From assembly GCA_031278135.1 (NCBI GenBank), contig JAITKY010000143.1, positions 1-8,798 of the forward strand: 8,798 nt of DNA, read 5' to 3'. The DNA comes from Prevotellaceae bacterium. GTDB lineage: Bacteria > Bacteroidota > Bacteroidia > Bacteroidales > UBA932. Below, piece by piece: positions 1 to 7,274 of this stretch. The notes under the pieces were generated by a model. The model was given only the letters and a program-made list of their open reading frames with translations. It was not told where the DNA came from and did not search any database. The position numbers were made by a program, and so were the translations under genes. Positions within the stretch are counted from its first letter, which is position 1; every line of letters starts with the position of its first letter.

Positions 1-370
1 ATTTACTTAATTTGCATTAGTTGCTACAAAAACATCCTTTTTTAGTGATAAAGTACTGATTTAATGATAAATCCTGTACCAAAATCCGTTACAAGTAATT
101 TTTACTTCTATAATTTCGGTTTGATTTAAATTGACATTCCACATGGCGCAGATTTTTCCTGTTTTTTTTTATCTTTTTTGACGCTTTGTATATATTTTTT
201 TGTTGCAAAATCAAATTCCGACACCCTTTTTTGATTGTTGTCGGCAAAAAAGATTTTGTGACTTTTTTGTCTTCTGTCATCGACTTGAAAACCAAGCGGT
301 AGACAGGGTTTATTATAGACATATTCGGGTTATTTTTTAAATGTTTTTTTGAAATATTTTAAAAATTTAT
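1..370. other. AT-rich intergenic region, no gene supported
   Basis: This stretch upstream of uvrA is rich in A/T homopolymer runs. The only longer open frame, on the minus strand at 89-322, would give a 77-residue, Lys/Asn/Arg-rich protein with no recognisable motif and no visible promoter or ribosome binding site, so I do not call it. Near the left end two similar short units (TTTAGTGATAAA around 42-53 and TTTAATGATAAA around 60-71) lie close together, with no evident role. I recognise no tRNA, riboswitch or terminator here. Confidence 0.6.
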
Positions 371-400
371 TTTGCAGAAAAGAAATTTTCTCTAAATTTG
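371..400 (+). promoter_or_regulatory. Bacteroidetes-type promoter of uvrA
   Basis: TTTG at 371-374 and TAAATTTG at 393-400, separated by 18 bases, match the Bacteroidetes housekeeping promoter pattern (-33 TTTG/TTG, -7 TAnnTTTG). Transcription would begin near 405-408, giving a leader of about 50 bases before uvrA. A second -7-like box, TAAGTTTG at 411-418, lacks a matching -33 element. I see no LexA-like operator, though SOS boxes are not well conserved in this phylum. The match is by eye to the consensus. Confidence 0.6.
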
Positions 401-442
401 CACCCCGTTTTAAGTTTGTAATGAGAAGTATTTTGTTTGAAA

Positions 443-448
443 AAGGAG
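443..448 (+). promoter_or_regulatory. Shine-Dalgarno site deciding the uvrA start
   Basis: AAGGAG lies 6 bases before a TTG codon at 455. It is the only strong Shine-Dalgarno sequence in the window, since the other genes here have A/T-rich leaders. It favours TTG 455 over the in-frame TTG at 437, which would place this site inside the coding region. Confidence 0.55.
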
Positions 449-454
449 ATTGTT

Positions 455-3274
455 TTGAATGAGAAGTATATAGAGATTAAAGGAGCGAGAGTTCACAATC
501 TCAAGAATATAGATATTCGTATTCCAAGAAACAAATTAATTGTATTGACAGGGCTTTCGGGTTCGGGCAAATCGACTTTGGCGTTCGATACGATTTTTGC
601 TGAGGGACAACGCCGTTATGTTGAGAGTCTTTCGTCGTATGCCCGGCAATTTCTGGGCAGAATCAATAAACCCGAAACCGATTCTATTACGGGCATCCCG
701 CCTGCTATTGCGATTGAACAGAAAGTGAATACCCGCAATCCACGCTCGACAATTGGAACATCGACCGAGATATATGATTATCTGAAACTTCTGTTTGCCA
801 GAATCGGACGGACCTATTCTCCGCTATCGGGGCAGGAAGTGAAAGTGGACACGGTTACCGATGTAGTTAATTATTTTTCGGGCAGACCTTCGGGTGAGAA
901 AATTATGATTTTGTCGCCGTTGAACGAATCGCAAAAAAAAGGAATTATCGAGATACTCACGCTTTTGGTTGACGAAGGGTTTTCGCGCATTGTAGTCATC
1001 GAAAATAATGTGGAAAAAATAGTAGATATAAAAAATTTCCTTGTCGATTACGACAAAAAATATGCAAAGAAAAAATATCCGGTCTATCTGCTTATCGATC
1101 GTGTGGCGACGGCTCCGGACGAAGAAGTTCTTGCCCGTGTAGCCGATTCGGTGCAGTTAGCCTTTAATAAGGGAGAAGGTTTCTGTTATTTGCATGTTCA
1201 CCCCGTCGACGATAAATCTTTTCTCAAAAGATTTTCGGATGCATTCGAAATTGACGGTATCCGTTTCGAGAAGCCGACGATTAATCTATTTGGGTTCAAC
1301 AATCCTTTGGGCGCCTGTCCGAAGTGCGAAGGTTACGGTAAAGTTTTGGGGATTGACGAAAATCTGGTTATTCCCGACAAGTCCCTTTCGGTTTACAGCG
1401 ACGCAATTACATGCTGGAAAGGCGACACGATGAAAATATATAAAGAAAAACTGATATATTCCGCTCCGAAATTCAATTTTCCCATTCACCGGCCATATTA
1501 CGAACTTAGCGAGCAGGAACGCAGGCTGTTATGGACAGGAAACAAATGGTTCGAAGGTTTGGATACATTTTTCGAAATGCTCGAAACCAACAAATACAAA
1601 GTACAGTACAGAGTTATGCTTTCGCGATATACCGGAAAGACAGTTTGTTCGATATGTGGAGGCACCCGTCTGCGGCCGGAAGCGAGTTTTGTGCGTATAG
1701 GCAATAAAACCATATCCGACCTTGTTACTATATCGATTAAAAACCTTCAACAATTTTTTAATAATCTTGACCTTACCGCATATGAAACTCAAGTTGCGGG
1801 ACAAGCATTGATCGAAATAAAAACACGAATACAGTTCCTACTCGATCTTGGACTTGGATATCTGACCTTAAACCGCTTGTCGAATACCTTGTCGGGCGGC
1901 GAGAGTCAGCGGATTAATCTTGCCGTTTCATTAGGCAGCAGTTTAGTTGGGTCGTTATATATTCTTGATGAACCGAGTATAGGGCTTCATTCGCGGGACA
2001 GTAGTCGTTTAGTTAAGATATTGAAAGCATTACGCGATCTTGGAAATACAGTTCTTGTAGTTGAGCATGATGAAGAAATAATGAATGCAGCCGACGAAAT
2101 AATTGATATTGGACCGTTGTCGGGGAATTTAGGTGGCGAAATTGTTTTTCAAGGCAAAATCAAAAAAGCAACAAACACAGACCTGCGCAAATCGCTTACT
2201 CTTCAATATTTGAAAGGCAGAGAAAGAATAGCCGTTCCACGACGCAGGCGAAAATTGAATCAGTATATCGAAATAATAGGTGCGAGGGAACATAATCTGA
2301 AGAATATCAACATAAAAATACCGTTGAACGGAATAGTTGCCGTAACGGGAGTCAGTGGATCGGGCAAATCGACATTGATTCGCGAAATATTATATCCGGC
2401 AATGTCGCGTATGTTGAACGGAACGAATTTTAAAGGATGTGATTTCGACAGGCTATCCGGCGACGTCGAGCGGATAAAAAATATCGAAATGGTTGATCAG
2501 AATCCCATAGGGAAGTCGTCGCGTTCGAACCCCGTGACATATATAAAGGTATATGACGATATCCGCAAACTGTTTTCGATACAGCAGCAGGCAGTCCGTA
2601 ACCGGTTCGATCCTTCGCATTTTTCGTTTAATGTCGATGGCGGACGATGCGAAGAGTGTCAGGGAGACGGATTTATAAAGGTCGAAATGCAATTTATGTC
2701 TGATGTGATTCTCGAATGCGAATCGTGTAAGGGTAAAAGGTTTAAAGAAGAAATTCTGGAAGTAAAATACAGAGACAAAAACATTTACGATATATTGAAC
2801 ATGACCATCGACGAGGCAATAGAATTTTTCGGAGCCGCCAAAGACGCTAACGTACAGCGAATAGCCCAGAAACTTACGGCGTTGCAGAATGTTGGCTTGG
2901 GATACATCAAACTCGGACAGCCGGCAAGCACTCTTTCGGGAGGTGAGAGCCAGAGAGTTAAACTTGCTTTTTTCCTTTTGAAAGAAGATAATCAGGAACC
3001 GACGCTGTTTATTTTCGACGAGCCGACAACAGGCCTACATTTCCACGACATCCGCAGACTGATGGAATCGTTTAATGCACTGATAGATAAAGGTCATTCT
3101 GTGGTAGTAATCGAACACAATCACGAAGTAATAAAATGTGCCGACTGGATTATCGACCTTGGTCCCGAAGGCGGCGAAGAAGGCGGTTTGCTAATATTCG
3201 AAGGCACACCCGAAGAATTGGTCAAATGTAAAGAATCTCATACAGGCAAATATTTGAAACGGAAGATTTTGTAG
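455..3274 (+). CDS. uvrA: Excinuclease ABC subunit A (UvrA)
   Basis: UvrA is the damage-recognition ATPase of nucleotide excision repair. As a dimer with UvrB it scans DNA, loads UvrB at lesions and leaves before UvrC cuts. It is cytosolic and DNA-bound. Residues (from TTG 455; 939 aa, normal length) show two ABC modules: Walker A GLSGSGKST near 33-41, signature LSGGESQR 479-486 and Walker B LYILDEPSIGLH 501-512; then Walker A GVSGSGKST near 632-640, zinc module CEEC/CESC 732-758, LSGGESQR 827-834 and Walker B LFIFDEPTTGLH 851-862. The N-terminal GAR-HNLKNI and RRYVESLSSYARQFL motifs are typical. Oddity: the N-terminal zinc finger keeps CPKC (288-291) but not the preceding CxxC pair of the E. 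coli protein. The frame is also open to TTG 437 (945 aa); 455 is preferred because AAGGAG sits 6 bases before it and it lies closer to the E. coli N-terminus. It has its own promoter and an 83-base gap to the next gene. Confidence 0.96.
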   Translation: MNEKYIEIKGARVHNLKNIDIRIPRNKLIVLTGLSGSGKSTLAFDTIFAEGQRRYVESLSSYARQFLGRINKPETDSITGIPPAIAIEQKVNTRNPRSTIGTSTEIYDYLKLLFARIGRTYSPLSGQEVKVDTVTDVVNYFSGRPSGEKIMILSPLNESQKKGIIEILTLLVDEGFSRIVVIENNVEKIVDIKNFLVDYDKKYAKKKYPVYLLIDRVATAPDEEVLARVADSVQLAFNKGEGFCYLHVHPVDDKSFLKRFSDAFEIDGIRFEKPTINLFGFNNPLGACPKCEGYGKVLGIDENLVIPDKSLSVYSDAITCWKGDTMKIYKEKLIYSAPKFNFPIHRPYYELSEQERRLLWTGNKWFEGLDTFFEMLETNKYKVQYRVMLSRYTGKTVCSICGGTRLRPEASFVRIGNKTISDLVTISIKNLQQFFNNLDLTAYETQVAGQALIEIKTRIQFLLDLGLGYLTLNRLSNTLSGGESQRINLAVSLGSSLVGSLYILDEPSIGLHSRDSSRLVKILKALRDLGNTVLVVEHDEEIMNAADEIIDIGPLSGNLGGEIVFQGKIKKATNTDLRKSLTLQYLKGRERIAVPRRRRKLNQYIEIIGAREHNLKNINIKIPLNGIVAVTGVSGSGKSTLIREILYPAMSRMLNGTNFKGCDFDRLSGDVERIKNIEMVDQNPIGKSSRSNPVTYIKVYDDIRKLFSIQQQAVRNRFDPSHFSFNVDGGRCEECQGDGFIKVEMQFMSDVILECESCKGKRFKEEILEVKYRDKNIYDILNMTIDEAIEFFGAAKDANVQRIAQKLTALQNVGLGYIKLGQPASTLSGGESQRVKLAFFLLKEDNQEPTLFIFDEPTTGLHFHDIRRLMESFNALIDKGHSVVVIEHNHEVIKCADWIIDLGPEGGEEGGLLIFEGTPEELVKCKESHTGKYLKRKIL

Positions 3275-3284
3275 AAATATTATA

Positions 3285-3312
3285 TTGATATTCGAAAAGT
3301 TTACTACCTTTG
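3285..3312 (+). promoter_or_regulatory. Bacteroidetes-type promoter of the lpxC-fabZ operon
   Basis: TTG at 3285-3287 and TACCTTTG at 3305-3312, 17 bases apart, fit the TTG / TAnnTTTG promoter pattern. Transcription would start near 3318, leaving an A/T-rich leader of about 40 bases with no Shine-Dalgarno sequence, as is usual in this phylum. The leader contains a perfect 10-bp palindrome, ATTACGTAAT (3333-3342), which could be chance in such AT-rich DNA. Confidence 0.55.
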
Positions 3313-3357
3313 CGCCTTTAAACATTAATTTTATTACGTAATATTATTTTAATTTTA

Positions 3358-4749
3358 ATGCAGAAACAACACACTTTAAAATCTGAGATTAGATTAGAAG
3401 GCAAAGGGTTACACACGGGGTTGGACGTTGAGTTGACGATTTGCCCGGCACACGAAAATCACGGAATCAAGTTTCAACGAGTTGATTTACCCGAACAACC
3501 GGTGATAGACGCTGTTGCGGATAACGTGACGGCAACATCACGTGGAACCACTCTCGAAAAAGGCGGAGTGAAGGTAACTACGATAGAACATCTTATGGCG
3601 TCGTTATGGGCTTTGGGTGTCGATAATGCCCTGATAAAAGTCAATGCACCCGAAGTGCCTATACTCGACGGAAGTGCAATAAAATACGTGGACGCTATCA
3701 ACAGCGTGGGATTGCAGGAGCAGGAAGCCGAGTGTATTTGTCACACAATCAAGGAAAAAACAGTTTTTCGCGATGAAGAGAGCGGCAAGGAAATAGTGAT
3801 TTATCCCGACGACAAATTCAGCGTCAATGTAACTATCGACTTTAATTCCAAAGTATTGAACACACAATCGGCGCGTCTGGAATCGTTAGACGATTTTGGT
3901 ACGGAAATTGCGCCATGCCGGACTTTCGTCTTTTTGCACGAGTTGGAAGCCCTGTTCAAAAACAACCTCATCAAAGGCGGAGACTTTGAGAATGCGATAG
4001 TTATAGTCGAAAACACTTGCGACAAAAACGAATTGCAGCATTTGGCGGAACTGTTCAACAAACCGACAGTCGAACGTGTTCCGGAAGGTTATCTCAACAA
4101 TCTGCAACTGCGATTTATCAACGAACCGGCAAGGCATAAACTCTTAGACCTCATTGGCGATCTATCGCTTATCGGGTTCAGAATAAACGGACGTGTCATT
4201 GCCTTTAAACCAGGGCATCAGATAAATACCGAAACTGCCAGAGAGTTGCGTAAAACTATCAAACGGGAAAACCTGAAACCGGTAGCCCCAAAATACGACC
4301 CCAACAAACCGCCGCAGTACGACATCAAAGGAATCATGGACATCCTGCCGCACAGACCGCCATTCCTGTTAGTGGACAGAATAATACAGCGAACAGACGA
4401 TTGTGTTGTCGGGGTAAAAAACGTGACGATGAACGAGCCTTTCTTTGTCGGTCATTTTCCCGGCGAGCCGGTGATGCCGGGTGTTCTCCAAGTCGAAGCC
4501 ATGGCGCAGGTCGGTGGAATCCTCGCTTTGGGAAATGTCGAAGACCCCAAAGCATATTCCACTTATTTCCTTAAAATAGATAAGGTTAAGTTTAAACGAA
4601 AAGTTATTCCCGGCGACACCCTGATATTCAAACTCACTCTGCTTGAACCAATTCGCAGAGGGATCGTCGTAATGTTCGGACAGGTTTTTGTCGGCGACCA
4701 ACTTGCCGCCGAAGGAGAATTAACCGCACAAATAGTGAAAAACAAATAA
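3358..4749 (+). CDS. lpxC/fabZ: Bifunctional LpxC-FabZ: UDP-3-O-acyl-GlcNAc deacetylase / 3-hydroxyacyl-ACP dehydratase
   Basis: This fusion joins the zinc-dependent deacetylase that commits UDP-3-O-acyl-GlcNAc to lipid A (LpxC, about residues 1-310) to the hot-dog-fold dehydratase of fatty-acid elongation (FabZ, about 320-463). In the LpxC part I see TTIEHLM (His78 zinc ligand, Glu77 catalytic), LDGSA 103-107, HKLLDLIGDL with His260 and Asp264 as the other zinc ligands, and GHQIN with His287 as the likely general acid. In the FabZ part I see ILPHRPPFLLVDR 329-341 and GHFPGEPVMPGVLQVEAMAQ, with catalytic His366 and Glu380. All key residues are present. The length (463 aa) is about that of other Bacteroidetes LpxC-FabZ fusions, and the architecture is a good marker for the phylum. 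The ATG at 3358 follows an A/T-rich leader, and lpxA begins 12 bases after the stop, so the two are surely cotranscribed. Confidence 0.96.
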   Translation: MQKQHTLKSEIRLEGKGLHTGLDVELTICPAHENHGIKFQRVDLPEQPVIDAVADNVTATSRGTTLEKGGVKVTTIEHLMASLWALGVDNALIKVNAPEVPILDGSAIKYVDAINSVGLQEQEAECICHTIKEKTVFRDEESGKEIVIYPDDKFSVNVTIDFNSKVLNTQSARLESLDDFGTEIAPCRTFVFLHELEALFKNNLIKGGDFENAIVIVENTCDKNELQHLAELFNKPTVERVPEGYLNNLQLRFINEPARHKLLDLIGDLSLIGFRINGRVIAFKPGHQINTETARELRKTIKRENLKPVAPKYDPNKPPQYDIKGIMDILPHRPPFLLVDRIIQRTDDCVVGVKNVTMNEPFFVGHFPGEPVMPGVLQVEAMAQVGGILALGNVEDPKAYSTYFLKIDKVKFKRKVIPGDTLIFKLTLLEPIRRGIVVMFGQVFVGDQLAAEGELTAQIVKNK

Positions 4750-4761
4750 ATAATATTAATT

Positions 4762-5556
4762 ATGAATTATATACACCACAATGCTCAAATAGGCAAAAAT
4801 GTAACTGTAGGTCCATTTTCATATATTTCGGAACATGTAGAAATCGGCGACGGAACAAAGATTGAATCCAACGTCGTAATAATGGATTACGTCAAAATCG
4901 GCTGCAATTGCCACATTTTCCCCGGAGCGGTCATCGGAGCAACACCGCAGGATTTGAAATTTAAAGGCGAAATATCGTGGGTCGAAATCGGCGATAACTG
5001 TTCTTTAAGAGAATGTGTTACAGTGAATCGAGGCACGGAAGCCAGCGGAAAACTGAAAACCAGAATAGGTAACAACTGCCTGATAATGTCGTATTCGCAC
5101 GTCGCACACGACTGCTACATCGGCAATAACGTCGTCCTTGCATCGTTCACAGGGCTTGCCGGCGAAACCGAAATCCACGATTATGCAATACTCGGCGGAA
5201 AAACCGGTACTCACCAGTTTACTCGCATCGGAGCGCATGTAATGACAATGGGAGGATCGCTGGTCGGAAAAGATGTTCCGCCATATATCATTGCCGGTCA
5301 TTTGCCTTTGTCCTACGGAGGCGTGAACAGGATAGGCCTCCGGCGACGGGGATTTGCAACACCGAAAATAGAAGAGATAAGTTCGATATACAAGGCTATA
5401 TATCAGAGCAACCTGAATACTACCGACGCATGTAACAAGGTCGAACAGGATTTCCCCCAAACAGAAGAAAGAGACCTGATATTGAATTTCATCCGGTCAT
5501 CGAAACGGGGAATAATACGCAGGGCTGTCAATTTGGACGAGATAGAAGGGTTTTAA
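4762..5556 (+). CDS. lpxA: UDP-N-acetylglucosamine O-acyltransferase (LpxA)
   Basis: LpxA transfers a 3-hydroxyacyl chain from ACP to the 3-OH of UDP-GlcNAc, the first and reversible step of lipid A synthesis, as a cytosolic trimer. The protein (264 aa, normal length) begins with hexapeptide repeats of the left-handed beta helix (IG/VG every six residues, about 8-190) and ends with the helical domain after NRIGLRRRGF (189-198). The catalytic histidine is His116 in SHVAHDC, equivalent to E. coli His125, and HQF at 151-153 matches the E. coli substrate-contacting motif. By my alignment from memory, Gly164 matches E. coli Gly173, the chain-length ruler; a glycine there suggests long hydroxyacyl donors (inference). 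DVPPY at 171-175 is also typical. It sits between lpxC-fabZ and the methyltransferase gene in a run with 11-12 base gaps, and LpxC acts on its product. Confidence 0.96.
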   Translation: MNYIHHNAQIGKNVTVGPFSYISEHVEIGDGTKIESNVVIMDYVKIGCNCHIFPGAVIGATPQDLKFKGEISWVEIGDNCSLRECVTVNRGTEASGKLKTRIGNNCLIMSYSHVAHDCYIGNNVVLASFTGLAGETEIHDYAILGGKTGTHQFTRIGAHVMTMGGSLVGKDVPPYIIAGHLPLSYGGVNRIGLRRRGFATPKIEEISSIYKAIYQSNLNTTDACNKVEQDFPQTEERDLILNFIRSSKRGIIRRAVNLDEIEGF

Positions 5557-5567
5557 GACAAAACACA

Positions 5568-6320
5568 ATGGATAGCAATAAGATATTTGGTCTTCGTCCT
5601 GTATTGGAAGCGCTTAAAGCGGATAAATCGTTCGAGAAAATTCTGATTCGTGAAGGTGGAGGTCCCGATTTACTATATCAGATAATCGACACTGCTAAAA
5701 AAAAGAACATTATGCTCGACAGAGTTCCCGTCGAAAGGCTTAACCGTCTGTCGAAAAACGCTAATCATCAAGGAGTAGTGGCGTTTTTGTCGGCGGCGGA
5801 GTATTCCGATTTGGAAGAAGTGCTGGAAAACGTACGATTATCCGGAAAACAGCCTTTTCTGCTTTTGTTGGACAAAATCACCGACGTCCGAAACTTCGGA
5901 GCGATATCCCGTACAGCCGAATGTGCAGGAATAGACGCAATTATCGTGCCGGCAAAAAACGCTGCCCCGCTGAATGTAGATGCAATGAAAACATCGGCGG
6001 GCGCATTGAACTACATACCCGTCTGCAAAACTCCAAACCTGAGAACTGCAATCTATCTGATTAAAAACTACGATATCAAAATAGTCGCAGCAACCGAAAA
6101 ATCCGGTAAAAAATTGTTTGATGCCGATCTGTCGGGCGCCGTCGCAATAATTCTCGGTTCGGAAGAATCCGGAATATCAGCAAACAATCTGGAATTAGCT
6201 GACGAAACAGTGACAATCCCGCTACAGGGCGATATCGATTCACTGAACGTCTCCGCCGCCGCCGCTGTGATCGCATTCGAATGTGTGAGACAAAGAAAAT
6301 TTTCAGAATTAATTGAGTGA
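5568..6320 (+). CDS. rlmB: SpoU/TrmH-family RNA 2'-O-methyltransferase, RlmB-like
   Basis: This is a SPOUT-class enzyme that methylates a ribose 2'-OH in RNA using S-adenosylmethionine. RlmB modifies a guanosine in domain V of 23S rRNA. Residues 1-80 form the L30e-like substrate-binding domain (IFGLRPVLEAL near the start, NHQGVVAF 66-73). The trefoil-knot catalytic domain follows, with motif 1 LDKITDVRNFGAISRTAECAG (101-121, Asn109 and Arg115 as the conserved residues), motif 2 ILGSEESGIS (195-204) and motif 3 IPLQGDIDSLNVSAAAAV (217-234). At 250 aa it is full length for the RlmB/TrmH group. It starts 11 bases after lpxA, so it is probably the last gene of that transcript. The family is certain. 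The exact target (23S G2251 or another site) cannot be read from sequence, so the symbol is provisional. Confidence 0.88.
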   Translation: MDSNKIFGLRPVLEALKADKSFEKILIREGGGPDLLYQIIDTAKKKNIMLDRVPVERLNRLSKNANHQGVVAFLSAAEYSDLEEVLENVRLSGKQPFLLLLDKITDVRNFGAISRTAECAGIDAIIVPAKNAAPLNVDAMKTSAGALNYIPVCKTPNLRTAIYLIKNYDIKIVAATEKSGKKLFDADLSGAVAIILGSEESGISANNLELADETVTIPLQGDIDSLNVSAAAAVIAFECVRQRKFSELIE

Positions 6321-6342
6321 TGAGTGGTGAGTGAAATCTTAA

Positions 6343-6436
6343 ATAGTGTCAGTCCGAAAACCCACAATACTCATATTTATAGCAATGTAATGCCGAAGGC
6401 ATTGCATATTTATCGAATATGAAATGAATGCCAACC
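6343..6436. repeat. Candidate dispersed intergenic repeat around a hairpin
   Basis: This non-coding stretch lies between the convergent methyltransferase and HAD genes. It contains a strong hairpin (annotated separately) flanked on both sides by ATATTTAT, and its right edge falls where homology to the HAD family stops. The layout resembles short dispersed palindromic elements of Bacteroidales intergenic regions, but I know this only by impression, and one copy in one window cannot prove repetition. The boundaries are approximate. Confidence 0.35.
6385..6407. other. 10-bp hairpin between convergent genes
   Basis: ATGTAATGCC (6385-6394) pairs with GGCATTGCAT (6398-6407) around a GAA loop, with one G-U wobble. 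Lying between convergent genes it could help end transcription in both directions, but neither side is followed by a T run, so it is not a classical intrinsic terminator. The core of a repeat element is equally likely. Confidence 0.5.
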
Positions 6437-6688
6437 CTTATCCGTCCATGCCGAAGGATTTTTCCATGGGGCTGTGGAAAGAATATAGCAGTCGAAATGC
6501 TGCGACAGTAATTTCACCGCTTCCATCGCGCCGGAAGCAGGCTCCATCAGACCGAAAATGCCGGGGACTTCATCCAAATATCCCGCATACTCACGTTTTG
6601 TTTCTTCGCTCAACCTGTCTATTCCCGATTGAAAATCAACAAGGACATTGTCCATGTCGAAATAAAGGATTTTCTTCTTTGTACTCAT
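6410..6688 (-). pseudogene. Truncated 5'(3')-deoxyribonucleotidase-like HAD protein (NT5C type)
   Basis: Full-length members hydrolyse the phosphate of (deoxy)nucleoside monophosphates with an aspartate nucleophile. The 92 residues from ATG 6688 match the N-terminal half: motif I DMDNVLVDF with Asp11 (nucleophile) and Asp13 (acid/base), the cap region VPGIFGLMEP (41-50), and motif II ILSTAPWKNPSAW (69-81). After Asp83-Lys84 similarity stops: family members normally continue with roughly 85-100 residues holding the motif III lysine and the motif IV aspartates that bind magnesium, while here a short unrelated tail leads to TAA at 6410. Without motifs III and IV it should be inactive. The frame is open upstream to 6733, but that start would overlap the previous gene and add a non-family N-terminus, so 6688 is preferred. 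The break coincides with the adjacent hairpin-bearing sequence, which suggests insertion or deletion. Confidence 0.75.
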
Positions 6689-6701
6689 GTTTATCTGTTT
6701 T

Positions 6702-7241
6702 TTAATACCCATCATAACAAATCCTATCCCCATATCTTCCTAACCCGAAATGCTCAAGAGCATGTAAACATGAAATAGAATCTGTATATTCTATATTATC
6801 ACTATTTAATTTCATTAGATCACATTGTTTGAATTTTATGTTATGTATGTTTTTTTCCAATGGACGGATATCATGCACTTCTATTTCTCGATATGAAGCA
6901 ACATGCGCTGCAAAACCACTAATACTACTTCCAATATCAATATGTTTTTCCGGGTGATTCTGATGAATTTTATGAGCAACATACAAATCCTGATAAAAAT
7001 AATAGAATCCAAAGATTGCTGCATTTTCACATTTATCTTCATAGTGTGCTTGAAGTTTTTCCACAGGAAATGGGGTTGAAGATGATATTTGTTGTTTTGT
7101 TAACAATCGTAATTGTTTTCTAAGTTTAAAATACTTAAAAAAGGAAAAAGAACCTTGAACAGAAATATATATGCCAGAATAGAGATATATGTGTCTCATC
7201 AATTCTCTTTGAATTTTCTTTATTATATTATTGTGTTTCAT
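6702..7241 (-). pseudogene. 3'-truncated DUF268 methyltransferase-like protein
   Basis: The 179 residues resemble DUF268 proteins, a family of unknown biochemistry with a methyltransferase-like fold often found among surface-polysaccharide genes. I see a basic N-terminus, the stretch YFYQDLYVAHKIH (81-93), a glycine-containing SAM-site-like motif HIDIGSSISGFAAHVAS (100-116), VHDIRPL (122-128) and the conserved SISCLHALEHFGLGRYGD (155-172). Family members of roughly 240-250 aa go on with another 70 or so residues. Here the reading ends seven residues after GRYGD (RICYDGY), so the last strands are missing. GDRI also replaces the usual GDPI. The stop lies 13 bases before the ATG of the truncated HAD gene, pointing to a deletion junction. 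The gene starts 33 bases after the upstream methyltransferase gene and is probably cotranscribed. It could be an expressed fragment, but an intact enzyme is unlikely. Confidence 0.7.
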
Positions 7242-7274
7242 AATGCTGTTCCATTATTTGAATAAATAGTATGA

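Noticed and set aside
89..322. Minus-strand frame of 77 residues upstream of uvrA
   Set aside because: Low-complexity, Lys/Asn/Arg-rich translation of A/T-rich DNA, with no motif, promoter or ribosome binding site.
3333..3342. Perfect palindrome ATTACGTAAT in the lpxC-fabZ leader as an operator
   Set aside because: Short and A/T-rich, expected by chance, with no second copy near other promoters in the window.
6313..6334. Short GAGTGATGAGTGGTGAGTG-like tandem units after the rRNA methyltransferase stop
   Set aside because: Only about three imperfect units of 6-7 bases; too little to call a repeat array.
6068..6367. Minus-strand frame of 99 residues over the end of the rRNA methyltransferase gene
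   Set aside because: Mostly the antisense of conserved SpoU motif 3 coding sequence; a shadow frame.
6424..6705. Plus-strand frame of 93 residues opposite the HAD fragment
   Set aside because: Antisense of sequence with clear HAD motifs on the minus strand; its translation has no family features.
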